The notes under the pieces: model-generated | The model's input: the letters and a program-made list of their open reading frames with translations, nothing else | Databases searched by the model: none | What the model was told of the DNA's origin: nothing | Shown here: in pieces, positions 23,212-30,869 of the stretch | Numbering within the stretch: the first letter of the stretch is position 1 | Layout: every line of letters starts with the position of its first letter | Translations under genes and position numbers: made by a program | From: Bordetella parapertussis | GTDB lineage: Bacteria > Pseudomonadota > Gammaproteobacteria > Burkholderiales > Burkholderiaceae_C | Assembly: GCA_945878355.1 (NCBI GenBank) | Contig: CAMCTC010000044.1 | Location: 1 to 35,184, forward strand | Direction of reading: 5' to 3' | DNA: 35,184 nucleotides

Positions 23212-24056
23212 AGAGGCTACCCATCGTGTCCGCCGTCGAGCGGATGGCCGAGCGCAAGGGCGTGAAGCTGCTGATGCTGGGCAAGTCCGGCATCGGCAAG
23301 ACGTCCCGGCTCAAAGACCTCGACCCCGCTACCACGCTGTTCCTTGACATCGAGGCAGGCGACTTGGCTGTCGCCGACTGGCCGGGCGACACCATCCGCC
23401 CGGCGTCCTGGCCCGAGAGCCGCGACTTCTTCGTGTTCCTCGCAGGCCCCGACAAGTCGCTACCGCCGGAGAGCGCGTTCTCGCAGGCGCACTACGACCA
23501 CGTCATCGAGAAGTTTGGCGATGCGACGCAGCTCGGTCGCTACCAGACCTTCTTCCTCGACTCGATCACGCAACTGTCTCGCCAGTGCTTTGCGTGGTGC
23601 AAGACGCAGCCCGGGGCGGTCAGTGATCGTTCCGGCAAGCCCGATCTGCGCGCGGCCTACGGGCTGCTCGGCCAGGAAATGATCGGCGCGTTGACCCACC
23701 TGCAGCACGCCCGTGGCAAGAACGTGGTGTTCGTGGCGATCCTCGATGAGCGACTGGATGACTTCAATCGCAAGGTGTTCGTCCCGCAGATCGAAGGCAG
23801 CAAGACCAGCCTGGAGCTGCCCGGCATCGTCGATGAGGTCGTGACGCTGGCCGAGATCAAGGCCGAGGACGGTAGCTCCTACCGCGCCTTCGTCACGCAC
23901 ACCGTCAATCCCTACGGCTTCCCGGCCAAAGACCGCAGCGGTCGTCTCGACCTGCTGGAGCCGCCGCATCTCGGCGCGCTGATCGCCAAGTGCGCGGGCG
24001 CAGTTCCCACGCCCGCCAGCGCCGCCAACCCCGCACACATCGAATCTCAGGAGTAA
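23208..24056 (+). CDS. RecA-fold ATPase (AAA_24 / Sak4-like)
   Basis: A 282-residue P-loop ATPase. Walker A is GKSGIGKTS at residues 25-33; the strand TLFLDIEAGD follows, and Walker B is probably TFFLDSITQLSRQ near residues 112-124. The end is an Ala/Pro-rich tail. Size and layout match phage AAA_24 proteins, which include the Sak4 single-strand annealing/recombinase group (RecA-core only). Its immediate partner downstream looks like an ssDNA-binding protein, and a Cas4-like nuclease follows, supporting a role in phage recombination. Assignment to Sak4 specifically is inference. Confidence 0.8.
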   Translation: MKRLPIVSAVERMAERKGVKLLMLGKSGIGKTSRLKDLDPATTLFLDIEAGDLAVADWPGDTIRPASWPESRDFFVFLAGPDKSLPPESAFSQAHYDHVIEKFGDATQLGRYQTFFLDSITQLSRQCFAWCKTQPGAVSDRSGKPDLRAAYGLLGQEMIGALTHLQHARGKNVVFVAILDERLDDFNRKVFVPQIEGSKTSLELPGIVDEVVTLAEIKAEDGSSYRAFVTHTVNPYGFPAKDRSGRLDLLEPPHLGALIAKCAGAVPTPASAANPAHIESQE

Positions 24057-24061
24057 TCGCA

Positions 24062-24688
24062 ATGACCGCATGGAATGACTTCAATGACGCCGACTCTCAG
24101 CAATCCGGCTTCGATCTGATCCCCAAGGGCACCGTCGTGCCGGTGCGCATGACCATCAAACCGGGTGGCTATGACGACCCCGAACAAGGCTGGGGTGGCG
24201 GCTACGCCACCGAGTCGTTCGAGACAGGGTCTATCTATCTGGCCGCCGAGTTCGTGGTCACCGCTGGCGACCATGTCAAACGCAAGATGTGGAGCAACGT
24301 CGGACTTCTCTCGAAGAAGGGTCCGACCTGGGGCCAGATGGGGCGCAGCTTCATCCGCGCCGCGCTCAACAGTGCTCGCAACGTCCACCCGCAGGACAAC
24401 AGCCCGCAGGCCGCCGCCGCGCGCCGCATCAATGGCTTCGCCGAACTGGATGGTCTGGAGTTCCTGGCGCGCGTCGACATCGAGAAGGACGCCAAGGGCC
24501 AAGACCGCAACGTGGTCAAGCTGGCAGTCGAGCCCGATCACCCCGACTACGCCAAATTGAAGGGCGTGCCGCCGAAGGGCAGTCCGGGCGGTGGCAACTC
24601 CGGCGCTCCGGCGCAAGCGGCTCCTGCCTACGCCGCGCCTACCCCGCAACGCGCGCCAGTGACGGGCAAACCGTCCTGGGCTCAGTGA
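24062..24688 (+). CDS. Probable ssDNA-binding protein (DUF669-like)
   Basis: A 208-residue protein with AGGAG about 8 nt before the ATG at 24062. The N-terminal 150 residues are strand-rich (FDLIPKGTVVPVRMTIKPGG, IYLAAEFVVTAGDHVKRKMW, EFLARVDIEKDAKGQDRNVV), reminiscent of OB-fold proteins placed beside Sak4-type recombinases. A long Gly/Pro/Ala-rich disordered linker follows and ends KPSWAQ. The layout (OB-like domain, flexible tail) is SSB-like, but the acidic SSB tip is absent. Called from architecture and neighbours, not from a clear family motif. Confidence 0.6.
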   Translation: MTAWNDFNDADSQQSGFDLIPKGTVVPVRMTIKPGGYDDPEQGWGGGYATESFETGSIYLAAEFVVTAGDHVKRKMWSNVGLLSKKGPTWGQMGRSFIRAALNSARNVHPQDNSPQAAAARRINGFAELDGLEFLARVDIEKDAKGQDRNVVKLAVEPDHPDYAKLKGVPPKGSPGGGNSGAPAQAAPAYAAPTPQRAPVTGKPSWAQ

Positions 24689-24698
24689 GGAAGCGGCC

Positions 24699-25553
24699 AT
24701 GAATACAACCGTCTTCACTGCCAGCCACTACGGCGTCGTGCGTTTCGGCGATCTGCAATGCGAGGCCGTCGTCCTCAAGGGCGGCGAGCGCGGCTACGTT
24801 CGTCGCCAACTGGCCAAGCTGCTGGGCTTCCACGAGACGCACAAGGGTGGCCGATTTGCCCGGTTTCTGGCCGATTTCGCGCCTAACTCCTTGTCGGCAT
24901 TGGAGAAAACTCGTGAGCCGATTCTGTTGCCATCAGGTCGGCAGGCGCAGTTCTTCCCGGCGGGGATCATTGCGGACGTCGCGTCGGCGGTGGTCAGCGC
25001 CGCCATCAACGGCACGCTGCACAAGGCCCGCCAGGGCATCGTGCCCAACTGCATGAAGATCATGCGCGCGCTGGCCACCACCGGCGAGGTCGCGCTGATC
25101 GACGAGGCGACGGGCTACCAGTACCACCGCGCGCCTGACGCGTTGCAGGAACTGATCTCCAAGCTGCTGCGCCAGTCGTGCTCTTCGTGGGAGCGCCGCT
25201 TCCACCCGGACTACTACCGCGCCCTCTACCGGCTGTTTGGCTGGAAGTACCAGGGCCACGACCAGAACCCGCCCCACGTTGTTGGCCAGATCACGCAGCG
25301 CTGGGTCTATGGGCCGGTGTTGCCCGCCACGCTGATTGACGAGATCCGTGCTCGCAAGGGCATCTCGCAAAAGCACCACCAGTGGCTGTCCGATCAGGGC
25401 CTCGCACGTCTGGAAACGCAGATTCATGCGGTGACCGCGATTGCGCGCAGCTCAACCTGCTACCGCGACTTCGACCGCCGTTGCGAAGCGGCCTTCGCAG
25501 GCGGCTCGCTGCAGTTGGGCCTGCTCGCGGAAGACTTTGAGGAGGTGGCGTGA
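24699..25553 (+). CDS. P63C-domain phage protein
   Basis: A 284-residue protein. The C-terminal half contains the P63C pattern: FHPDYYRALYRLFGWKY, then PPHVVGQITQRWVYGPVLPA, TLIDEIRARK and KHHQWLSDQGLARLETQIHA. The N-terminal half has a KilA/BRO-like feel (VKGxERGYVRRQLAKLLGF, FFPAGIIADV) but no certain domain. GAGGA precedes the ATG at 24699. P63C proteins occur in phages and mobile elements; their biochemical role is unknown. It overlaps the next gene by GTGA. Confidence 0.78.
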   Translation: MNTTVFTASHYGVVRFGDLQCEAVVLKGGERGYVRRQLAKLLGFHETHKGGRFARFLADFAPNSLSALEKTREPILLPSGRQAQFFPAGIIADVASAVVSAAINGTLHKARQGIVPNCMKIMRALATTGEVALIDEATGYQYHRAPDALQELISKLLRQSCSSWERRFHPDYYRALYRLFGWKYQGHDQNPPHVVGQITQRWVYGPVLPATLIDEIRARKGISQKHHQWLSDQGLARLETQIHAVTAIARSSTCYRDFDRRCEAAFAGGSLQLGLLAEDFEEVA

Positions 25554-26050
25554 AATGCTGGGTCTGCAAACGACAGGCCCGGGGATTCGGTCACACCGAC
25601 AACCGACACGGTGTCGGCGATCCTCGGCGCTACCCCATCGACTGGGTGTTCTGCTCGCAGCGCTGCCAGACCGCGTTCCACGCGATGTATGGCAACTGGC
25701 TGCGCGCCAAGGATGGTCGCACCGACATCAAGGGGGTCACCATGATCGATCCCTCTGATATCGAGCTGGCCGCCATGCGCAAGTGCCTCAAGTCCTTCGG
25801 CGAGGCGGCGGGCGAGATCGGTTTCACCAAACCGCTGGGCAACTACTCCGAAGCCGAGGCGCTGCAGGTGATCGACGCCATCGTCACTTGCTACACCGAG
25901 GCGATGGTTGAACACCACGAGGCGAGCAAGTACCCGCCCGTGCGCGGCATGACGCAGACGCCCGATCCCATGACTCCGAGTGCAGCCAATCCGTTCGCGG
26001 ATCTGGAGGACGACCTGCCTTGGGAAGAACCGAAGGGGAAGAAGCCATGA
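25550..26050 (+). CDS. DUF6511 zinc-finger-like phage protein
   Basis: A 166-residue protein beginning with GTG in a GTGA overlap. The N-terminus has a probable zinc site, CWVCKRQARGFGH and FCSQRC, followed by DPSDIELAAMRKCLKSFGEA and ALQVIDAIVTCYTEAM. This combination fits the DUF6511 family of phage proteins. The C-terminal tail reads NPFADLEDDLPWEEP, an acidic segment followed by a hydrophobic pair that resembles SSB-type interaction tips, though it is not at the extreme end. The next gene starts in an ATGA overlap. Confidence 0.75.
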   Translation: MKCWVCKRQARGFGHTDNRHGVGDPRRYPIDWVFCSQRCQTAFHAMYGNWLRAKDGRTDIKGVTMIDPSDIELAAMRKCLKSFGEAAGEIGFTKPLGNYSEAEALQVIDAIVTCYTEAMVEHHEASKYPPVRGMTQTPDPMTPSAANPFADLEDDLPWEEPKGKKP

Positions 26051-26784
26051 TGGACTTCAACTCCACGTCGAGCATCTCGGGGCAGATTACCTCGCTGGTC
26101 GACGCCGGGATGCAGCGGGCCCGAGCCAAGCAGTCCGAGCGCCAGTACCTTGGTGCCTCGCGGTTGGGCGCTGCCTGCGAGCGTGCGCTGCAGTTTGAGT
26201 ACGCCAAGGCTCCCGTCGATCACGGCCGGGACACCCCGGGCCGGATGCTACGCATCTTCGAGCGCGGCCACGTCATGGAGGACTGCATGGTCGCGTGGCT
26301 GCGCGACGCCGGTTTCGACCTGCGTACCCGCAGGGCCGATGGCGAGCAGTTTGGCTTCTGCGTGGCTGATGGCCGTCTGCAGGGCCACATCGACGGTGTC
26401 ATCGTCGATGGCCCGGAGGGCTTTGCCTACCCGGCGCTCTGGGAAAACAAGTGCTTGGGCTCGAAGTCCTGGCGCGAGCTGGAGAAGAACCGGCTCGCCG
26501 TGGCCAAGCCCGTCTACGCCGCGCAAGTGGCGATCTACCAAGCCTATCTCGAACTGCACGAGCACCCGGCGATCTTCACGGCGCTCAACGCCGACACGAT
26601 GGAGATCTACACCGAGGCCGTGCCCTTTGACGCAGCCCTGGCCCAGCGCATGTCGGATCGGGCGGTGAAGGTCATCACGGCCACCGAAGCAGGCGAACTC
26701 CTGCCGCGCGCCTTCAATGATCCGACCCACTTCGAGTGCCGGATGTGCGCGTGGCAAGACCGCTGCTGGAGAACACAAGCATGA
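26047..26784 (+). CDS. Cas4-like PD-(D/E)XK nuclease with Fe-S cysteines
   Basis: A 245-residue nuclease. The catalytic core shows GHIDGVIVD (Asp), ALWENKCL (Glu-x-Lys) and QVAIYQAYLEL. One cysteine near the N-terminus (GAACERAL) and three near the C-terminus (CRMCAWQDRC) give the 1+3 arrangement that binds a 4Fe-4S cluster in Cas4 and AddB-type nucleases. There is no CRISPR array in the window, so this is a phage-type Cas4-like exonuclease, most likely preparing single-stranded ends for the neighbouring ATPase and ssDNA-binding protein. ATGA overlaps exist at both ends of the gene. Confidence 0.88.
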   Translation: MMDFNSTSSISGQITSLVDAGMQRARAKQSERQYLGASRLGAACERALQFEYAKAPVDHGRDTPGRMLRIFERGHVMEDCMVAWLRDAGFDLRTRRADGEQFGFCVADGRLQGHIDGVIVDGPEGFAYPALWENKCLGSKSWRELEKNRLAVAKPVYAAQVAIYQAYLELHEHPAIFTALNADTMEIYTEAVPFDAALAQRMSDRAVKVITATEAGELLPRAFNDPTHFECRMCAWQDRCWRTQA

Positions 26785-27035
26785 CCGACAACAACACCCC
26801 GGCCACCGGCATCGAGCCGATGATCGATGCCAAGCAGGCGGCCGCCGCGTTGCGCCTGCCGTACTACTGGTTCGCCGATCACGCGATGCGCACCAAGTAC
26901 CGGATTCCGCACTACCTGATGGGCGGTCTGGTGCGCTACCGCCTGTCCGATCTCTCTGCGTGGGCCACGCTTACCACCGCCGTCCAGGGCCGTGATGTCC
27001 AGGACGCGGACGCACCTGTCGAGGGAGCCGAATGA
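26781..27035 (+). CDS. Small HTH-like protein
   Basis: An 84-residue protein in ATGA overlaps with both neighbours. IDAKQAAAALRLPYYWFADH, AMRTKYRIPHYLMGGLVRYR and LSDLSAWATL give the pattern of a small excisionase/MerR-like winged HTH (helix, helix, wing with R-I-P-H-Y, then a helix beginning D-L). It could regulate replication or load the primase-helicase. No more specific call is justified. Confidence 0.65.
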   Translation: MTDNNTPATGIEPMIDAKQAAAALRLPYYWFADHAMRTKYRIPHYLMGGLVRYRLSDLSAWATLTTAVQGRDVQDADAPVEGAE

Positions 27036-29329
27036 TCGACTTCAACGACACAACCCAATCTGCGGAGCGCAACAGGGAGTCTGAACGAGACGAGATTCGC
27101 ACCGAACTGCTGGCGCGACTGGAGTCGGTGCTGACCACGATGTTTCCGGCTGGCAAGAAGCGCCGTGGCAAGTTCCTGATCGGCGACATCCTCGGCAGTC
27201 CAGGTGACAGCCTAGAGGTGGTGCTCGAAGGTGAGAAGGTCGGTCTGTGGACGGATCGTGCCGACAACTCAGGCGGCGACATCTATGCGCTGATCGGCGG
27301 CTACTGCGGCATCGACGTTCACAGCGACTTTCCCCGCGTGCTGGACGCCGCTGCTGACCTGCTCGGGCGCTCGCGGTCGCTACCGATGCGTAAAGTCAAG
27401 AAGGAAGTACCGGTCGACGATCTCGGTCCAGCCACGGCCAAGTGGGATTACCTGGACGCCACAGGCAAGCTGATTGCGGTCGTCTACCGCTACGACCCAC
27501 CCGGTCGCAAGAAGGAGTTCCGGCCGTGGGATGCCAAGCGACGCAAGATGGCTCCGCCTGAGACACGTCCGCTTTACAACCAGCCGGGGCTCCTGTCGGT
27601 AGACACAGTCGTCCTGGTTGAAGGTGAGAAGTGCGCACAGACGCTGATCGGCTTTGGCATTTGTGCCACCACTGCGATGCACGGAGCCAACGCGCCGGTT
27701 GACAAAACCGACTGGTCGCCGCTGGCAGGCAAATCTGTGCTCATCTGGCCCGACAAGGACAAGCCGGGTTGGGAATACGCGGATCGAGCCTCCCAGGCGC
27801 TGCTGCTGGCTGGTGCAAAGTCCTGCTACATCCTGTACCCGCCCGAGGACGCTGCTGATGGCTGGGATGCGGCCGATGCCAAGAACGAAGGCTTCGATGT
27901 CGCGGGCTTCATTGCTCATGGCCCGCGCCTTCAGATGCATCTCATATCGGACGACCCCGAGCGCGATCCGACAAGCGCTGGTGGCGGAATCGAGGACTCG
28001 GTATGGGGCACCGAGGACGCGCTGGCGCTGTCATTCACGCGCCGCTATCACCGCGACTGGCGCTATGTCGCGGGCTGGGGTCGGTGGCTGGTCTGGGATG
28101 GTCTCCGCTGGCGCACCGAGGACACCTTGGCTGCCGCCGATCTCATCCGCCACGTCTGTCGTCACGCTGCTATCAACGCCAACAACCCCAAGGTCGCGGC
28201 CAAACTTGCGGCATCCAGCACCGTGGGCGGTGTCGAACGGCTGGCACGGGCGGATCGCAGGCACGCGGCCACGACCGACGAATGGGATGCAGATCCGTGG
28301 CTGCTCAACACACCTGGTGGCGTCGTCGACCTTAAGACCGGACGTCTACGCCCACACGACCGCGCCGACCGGATGACCAAGATCACCACGGCCACACCCG
28401 GTGGCGACTGCCCAACTTGGCGGCAGTTCCTCGATGAGGTCACGGGTGGTGACAAGGAGCTGCAGGTCTATTTGCAGCGGATGGTGGGCTACGCGCTGAC
28501 CGGATCTACCCGGGAGCACGCCCTATTTTTCCTGTACGGCACTGGCGCGAATGGCAAGTCGGTGTTCGTGAACACGTTGGCCACCATCCTCGGCGATTAC
28601 GCCACCAACGCGCCGATGGACACGTTTATGGAAACGCGCACCGACCGGCATCCGACCGACATGGCCGGTCTGCGTGGGGCGCGCTTCGTGGCGGCAATTG
28701 AGACCGAGCAGGGGCGGCGCTGGGCAGAGTCGAAGGTCAAGAACCTGACCGGGGGCGACAAGATCTCTGCGCGCTTTATGCGGCAGGACTTCTTCGAGTT
28801 TTTCCCTCAATTCAAGTTGTTCGTCGCGGGCAATCACAAGCCTGCCATTCGCAACATTGACGAGGCGATGAAGCGACGGCTGCACCTGATCCCCTTCACG
28901 ATCACCGTGCCGCCCGAGCGACGAGACAAGCACCTGCAGCAGAAATTGCTGGCCGAGCGCGACGGCATCCTGGCCTGGGCGGTACAGGGATGCCTCGACT
29001 GGCAACGCCTGGGACGTCTCGATCTCCCGCAGCAAGTCGTCGACGCCACTGAGGAGTACTTCGAAGCCGAGGACGCGTTGGGCCGGTGGCTGGATGAGCG
29101 CTGCGTTCGTGTGGCCACTGCGAAGTCTTTGACTGCCGAACTGTTCAACGACTGGAAGCTGTGGGCCGAGGCAGCGGGTGAATTCATCGGCTCGCAACGC
29201 CGCTTCTCCGATCTGCTCATCACCAGGGGCGTGGAGAAGTGGCGCAACGGCATGGGCGTGCGCGGGTTTCAGGGGATCGGGCTCAAGACCCCGCCCACGG
29301 CCGCCTACACGCCTTATGCCGACAACTGA
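27032..29329 (+). CDS. Toprim primase / SF3 helicase replication protein
   Basis: A 765-residue protein. The N-terminal part contains a Toprim domain: VVLVEGEKC at about residues 193-201 and IWPDKDKPG at 238-246, the acidic catalytic positions. The C-terminal part is a D5/P4-type superfamily 3 helicase: Walker A GTGANGKSV from residue 503, a B motif near FVAAIETEQ, and motif C LFVAGNHKPA from residue 596, followed by RRLHLIPF. This is the architecture of phage and satellite replication proteins that prime and unwind at their own origin. It starts by ATGA overlap. It is the central replication protein of the element. Confidence 0.92.
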   Translation: MIDFNDTTQSAERNRESERDEIRTELLARLESVLTTMFPAGKKRRGKFLIGDILGSPGDSLEVVLEGEKVGLWTDRADNSGGDIYALIGGYCGIDVHSDFPRVLDAAADLLGRSRSLPMRKVKKEVPVDDLGPATAKWDYLDATGKLIAVVYRYDPPGRKKEFRPWDAKRRKMAPPETRPLYNQPGLLSVDTVVLVEGEKCAQTLIGFGICATTAMHGANAPVDKTDWSPLAGKSVLIWPDKDKPGWEYADRASQALLLAGAKSCYILYPPEDAADGWDAADAKNEGFDVAGFIAHGPRLQMHLISDDPERDPTSAGGGIEDSVWGTEDALALSFTRRYHRDWRYVAGWGRWLVWDGLRWRTEDTLAAADLIRHVCRHAAINANNPKVAAKLAASSTVGGVERLARADRRHAATTDEWDADPWLLNTPGGVVDLKTGRLRPHDRADRMTKITTATPGGDCPTWRQFLDEVTGGDKELQVYLQRMVGYALTGSTREHALFFLYGTGANGKSVFVNTLATILGDYATNAPMDTFMETRTDRHPTDMAGLRGARFVAAIETEQGRRWAESKVKNLTGGDKISARFMRQDFFEFFPQFKLFVAGNHKPAIRNIDEAMKRRLHLIPFTITVPPERRDKHLQQKLLAERDGILAWAVQGCLDWQRLGRLDLPQQVVDATEEYFEAEDALGRWLDERCVRVATAKSLTAELFNDWKLWAEAAGEFIGSQRRFSDLLITRGVEKWRNGMGVRGFQGIGLKTPPTAAYTPYADN

Positions 29330-29348
29330 TCTCTATGGAAACCGCATC

Positions 29349-29446
29349 GTCTGACGCAGCTGACGCTGTTCCTCGTAACTCTCTACACGCGTGCGTGACG
29401 CGCACCTCATGGAGTGTTTCGACTGACTGCGTCGGCTGCGTCAGAC
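29349..29446. repeat. Long-range 18-bp inverted repeat
   Basis: GTCTGACGCAGCTGACGC (29349-29366) is complementary to GCGTCGGCTGCGTCAGAC (29429-29446) with one mismatch, separated by 62 nt. It fills the gene-free gap between primase-helicase and resolvase. It could form a cruciform or long stem in RNA, or bind a protein at an origin-like site. Confidence 0.7.
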
Positions 29447-29469
29447 AGAAGCGCGAAAGGATAAAAAGC

Positions 29470-29934
29470 ATGAACACGACAATCCTGGCCCTTGATCTGG
29501 GCACACACACCGGGTGGGCTCTGCAGCACCTGGACGGCACCATCACCAGCGGCACGGAGCACTTCAAGCCGCAGCGATTTGAAGGCGGCGGGATGCGTTT
29601 CCTTCGATTCAAGCGCTGGCTCAACGAACTGCTGTCGGTCAGCAATCACATCAACGCGGTGTTCTTCGAGGAAGTTCGGAGGCACGCTGGCGTTGACGCG
29701 GCGCACGCCTACGGCGGATTCATGGGGCACCTGACTGCGTGGTGTGAACATCACAACATCCCCTACCAGGGCGTTCCGGTCGGCACGATCAAGAAGCACG
29801 CAACCGGCAAAGGCAACGCGGGCAAGGACGAAATGATCACGTCCGTCCGCGAGCGTGGTCACACCCCAGTCGACGACAACGAAGCCGACGCACTGGCCCT
29901 GCTGCACTGGGCAGTCGAGACGCAGGAGGTGTGA
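29470..29934 (+). CDS. RuvC-like Holliday-junction resolvase
   Basis: A 154-residue RNase H-fold protein. LALDLGTHTGWAL gives the first acidic residue (Asp9), AVFFEEVRRH a glutamate, and DDNEADALALL the C-terminal acidic pair. VPVGTIKKHATGKGNAGKDEM is the usual segment between them. This matches RuvC-type crossover-junction endonucleases of phages. The ATG at 29470 follows a GAAAGGA about 8 nt upstream; the frame is open further upstream through the inverted repeat but is unlikely to be translated. It should resolve recombination or replication intermediates with the genes upstream. Confidence 0.88.
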   Translation: MNTTILALDLGTHTGWALQHLDGTITSGTEHFKPQRFEGGGMRFLRFKRWLNELLSVSNHINAVFFEEVRRHAGVDAAHAYGGFMGHLTAWCEHHNIPYQGVPVGTIKKHATGKGNAGKDEMITSVRERGHTPVDDNEADALALLHWAVETQEV

Positions 29935-29935
29935 C

Positions 29936-30145
29936 GTGAAGGTTCCGACACCCCAATACCGCTGCCCCCTTGGTCGGCTGCAGCCACAAGCCACCGATCT
30001 GGACGTCATCAAGGAACGTGGCTGGCGTGATCAACACATCCTGGTGGTCAACGCGTCCGACGACCGTCTGGACTTCATCGAACGCGAGATCGTGCGACGC
30101 ATTGGTGAACGTCTGTACGGGCTGGGAGGGACGCGTCATGGCTGA
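29936..30145 (+). CDS. Small hypothetical protein, 69 aa
   Basis: Starts with GTG at 29936, with GGAGGT 5 nt upstream. The sequence begins VKVPTPQYRCPLGRLQP and contains DLDVIKERGWRDQHILVVNA and DFIEREIVRRIGERLYG, suggesting a small alpha/beta fold. No family recognised. It lies between the RuvC stop and the DUF6362 gene, overlapping the latter by 8 nt, in an uninterrupted phage-like operon. Confidence 0.65.
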   Translation: MKVPTPQYRCPLGRLQPQATDLDVIKERGWRDQHILVVNASDDRLDFIEREIVRRIGERLYGLGGTRHG

Positions 30146-30554
30146 GTGGACAAGCGACGACGTGGCAGCACGCTTCGAAGAGGCCGCCACCACCGGACGA
30201 CGCCTGCCCCCTGTACGTGTGCAGGGCTACTTCAATTGTTGGCCCGCCTTCGTTCGCAAGGAGTGGGAAGCCTTTGCTGCCGACGAGAAGGTGTACCGAC
30301 CCTTCCCACCAAGCCCCGAGGCCATCGACCGGATGCTGGAGACGATGCGCTGGGTGCAGTGGCTCGAGGTCGAGCAGCGCCATCTCGTGTGGATGCGGGC
30401 CAAGCGCTACGGCTGGAGGGACATCACGATTCGCTTTGCCTGCGACCGGACGACGGCGTGGCGGCGTTGGCAGAGGGCAATGGAGATCGTGGCTGCGAAC
30501 CTCAACAGCGAAGGCGTGCGGTTGCCTTCCAAAAACGTGGGCAATTTAGGGTAA
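30138..30554 (+). CDS. DUF6362 protein
   Basis: A 138-residue protein beginning MAEWTSDDVAARFEEAA, with RRLPPVRVQGYFNCWPAFVR, AIDRMLETMRWVQWLEVEQR and a C-terminal HTH-like WRDITIRFACDRTTAWRRWQ. This is the DUF6362 pattern of phage proteins; the C-terminal HTH (sigma-70 region-4-like helices) suggests DNA binding. It ends just before a 315-nt gene-free leader and the methyltransferases. Confidence 0.8.
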   Translation: MAEWTSDDVAARFEEAATTGRRLPPVRVQGYFNCWPAFVRKEWEAFAADEKVYRPFPPSPEAIDRMLETMRWVQWLEVEQRHLVWMRAKRYGWRDITIRFACDRTTAWRRWQRAMEIVAANLNSEGVRLPSKNVGNLG

Positions 30555-30740
30555 TGCTTGCCGCGCTTGTCCCTGCTTTGCCTTGCTTGTCCGTTTCGAG
30601 GCCCGCCAGCCCTGCAACAAAACAGCCCGGTCGGGGGTAGTATTTCGGCTATCTTCTGGACAGCGGTGACGGTTGAGGCGATAGGCCCAGGCAAAAGGGG
30701 TCCTTCCTTCCCAAATCGCAATGCGGGGGGCGCGAGCGCG

Positions 30741-30779
30741 GCAGTCGTCTAGCGTCCGACTGCAAACCAAGGTTTGCAG
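30741..30779 (+). promoter_or_regulatory. Overlapping inverted repeats in methyltransferase leader
   Basis: Two perfect repeats share four bases: GCAGTCG (30741-30747)/CGACTGC (30757-30763) and CTGCAAACC (30760-30768)/GGTTTGCAG (30771-30779). Only one stem can form at a time. A third GGTTTGCAG follows at once at 30780-30788. The stretch 30555-30869 has no convincing gene; besides these repeats and the hairpin at 30820 it shows only GCTTGTCC twice near 30567-30591. Confidence 0.5.
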
Positions 30780-30819
30780 GGTTTGCAGTTTGCACCCGCA
30801 CCAGTCCGCACCCATCACG

Positions 30820-30849
30820 AGCCCGCCCACGGTTTTCCGTCGGCGGGCT
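30820..30849 (+). terminator. Hairpin with T-rich tail before the first methyltransferase (terminator or attenuator)
   Basis: AGCCCGCC-C-ACGG pairs with CCGT-C-GGCGGGCT around a TTTT loop (one internal mismatch), followed by TTCCTTTT. It lies only about 20 nt before the methyltransferase coding region, on the same strand, so it may end the upstream operon or attenuate the downstream one. Confidence 0.7.
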
Positions 30850-30869
30850 TTCCTTTTGAGGAACCGATT

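Noticed and set aside
26047..26784. Cas4-like gene as a sign of a CRISPR-Cas system
   Set aside because: No repeat-spacer array and no cas1/cas2 or effector genes are in the window; the surrounding genes are phage replication genes, where Cas4-like nucleases are common.
30741..30800. Possible tRNA-Cys-like sequence (CTGCAAA loop)
   Set aside because: The anticodon-like stem does not pair over 5 bp, there is no TTCGA-type T-loop and no acceptor stem; the pattern is explained by two overlapping inverted repeats.
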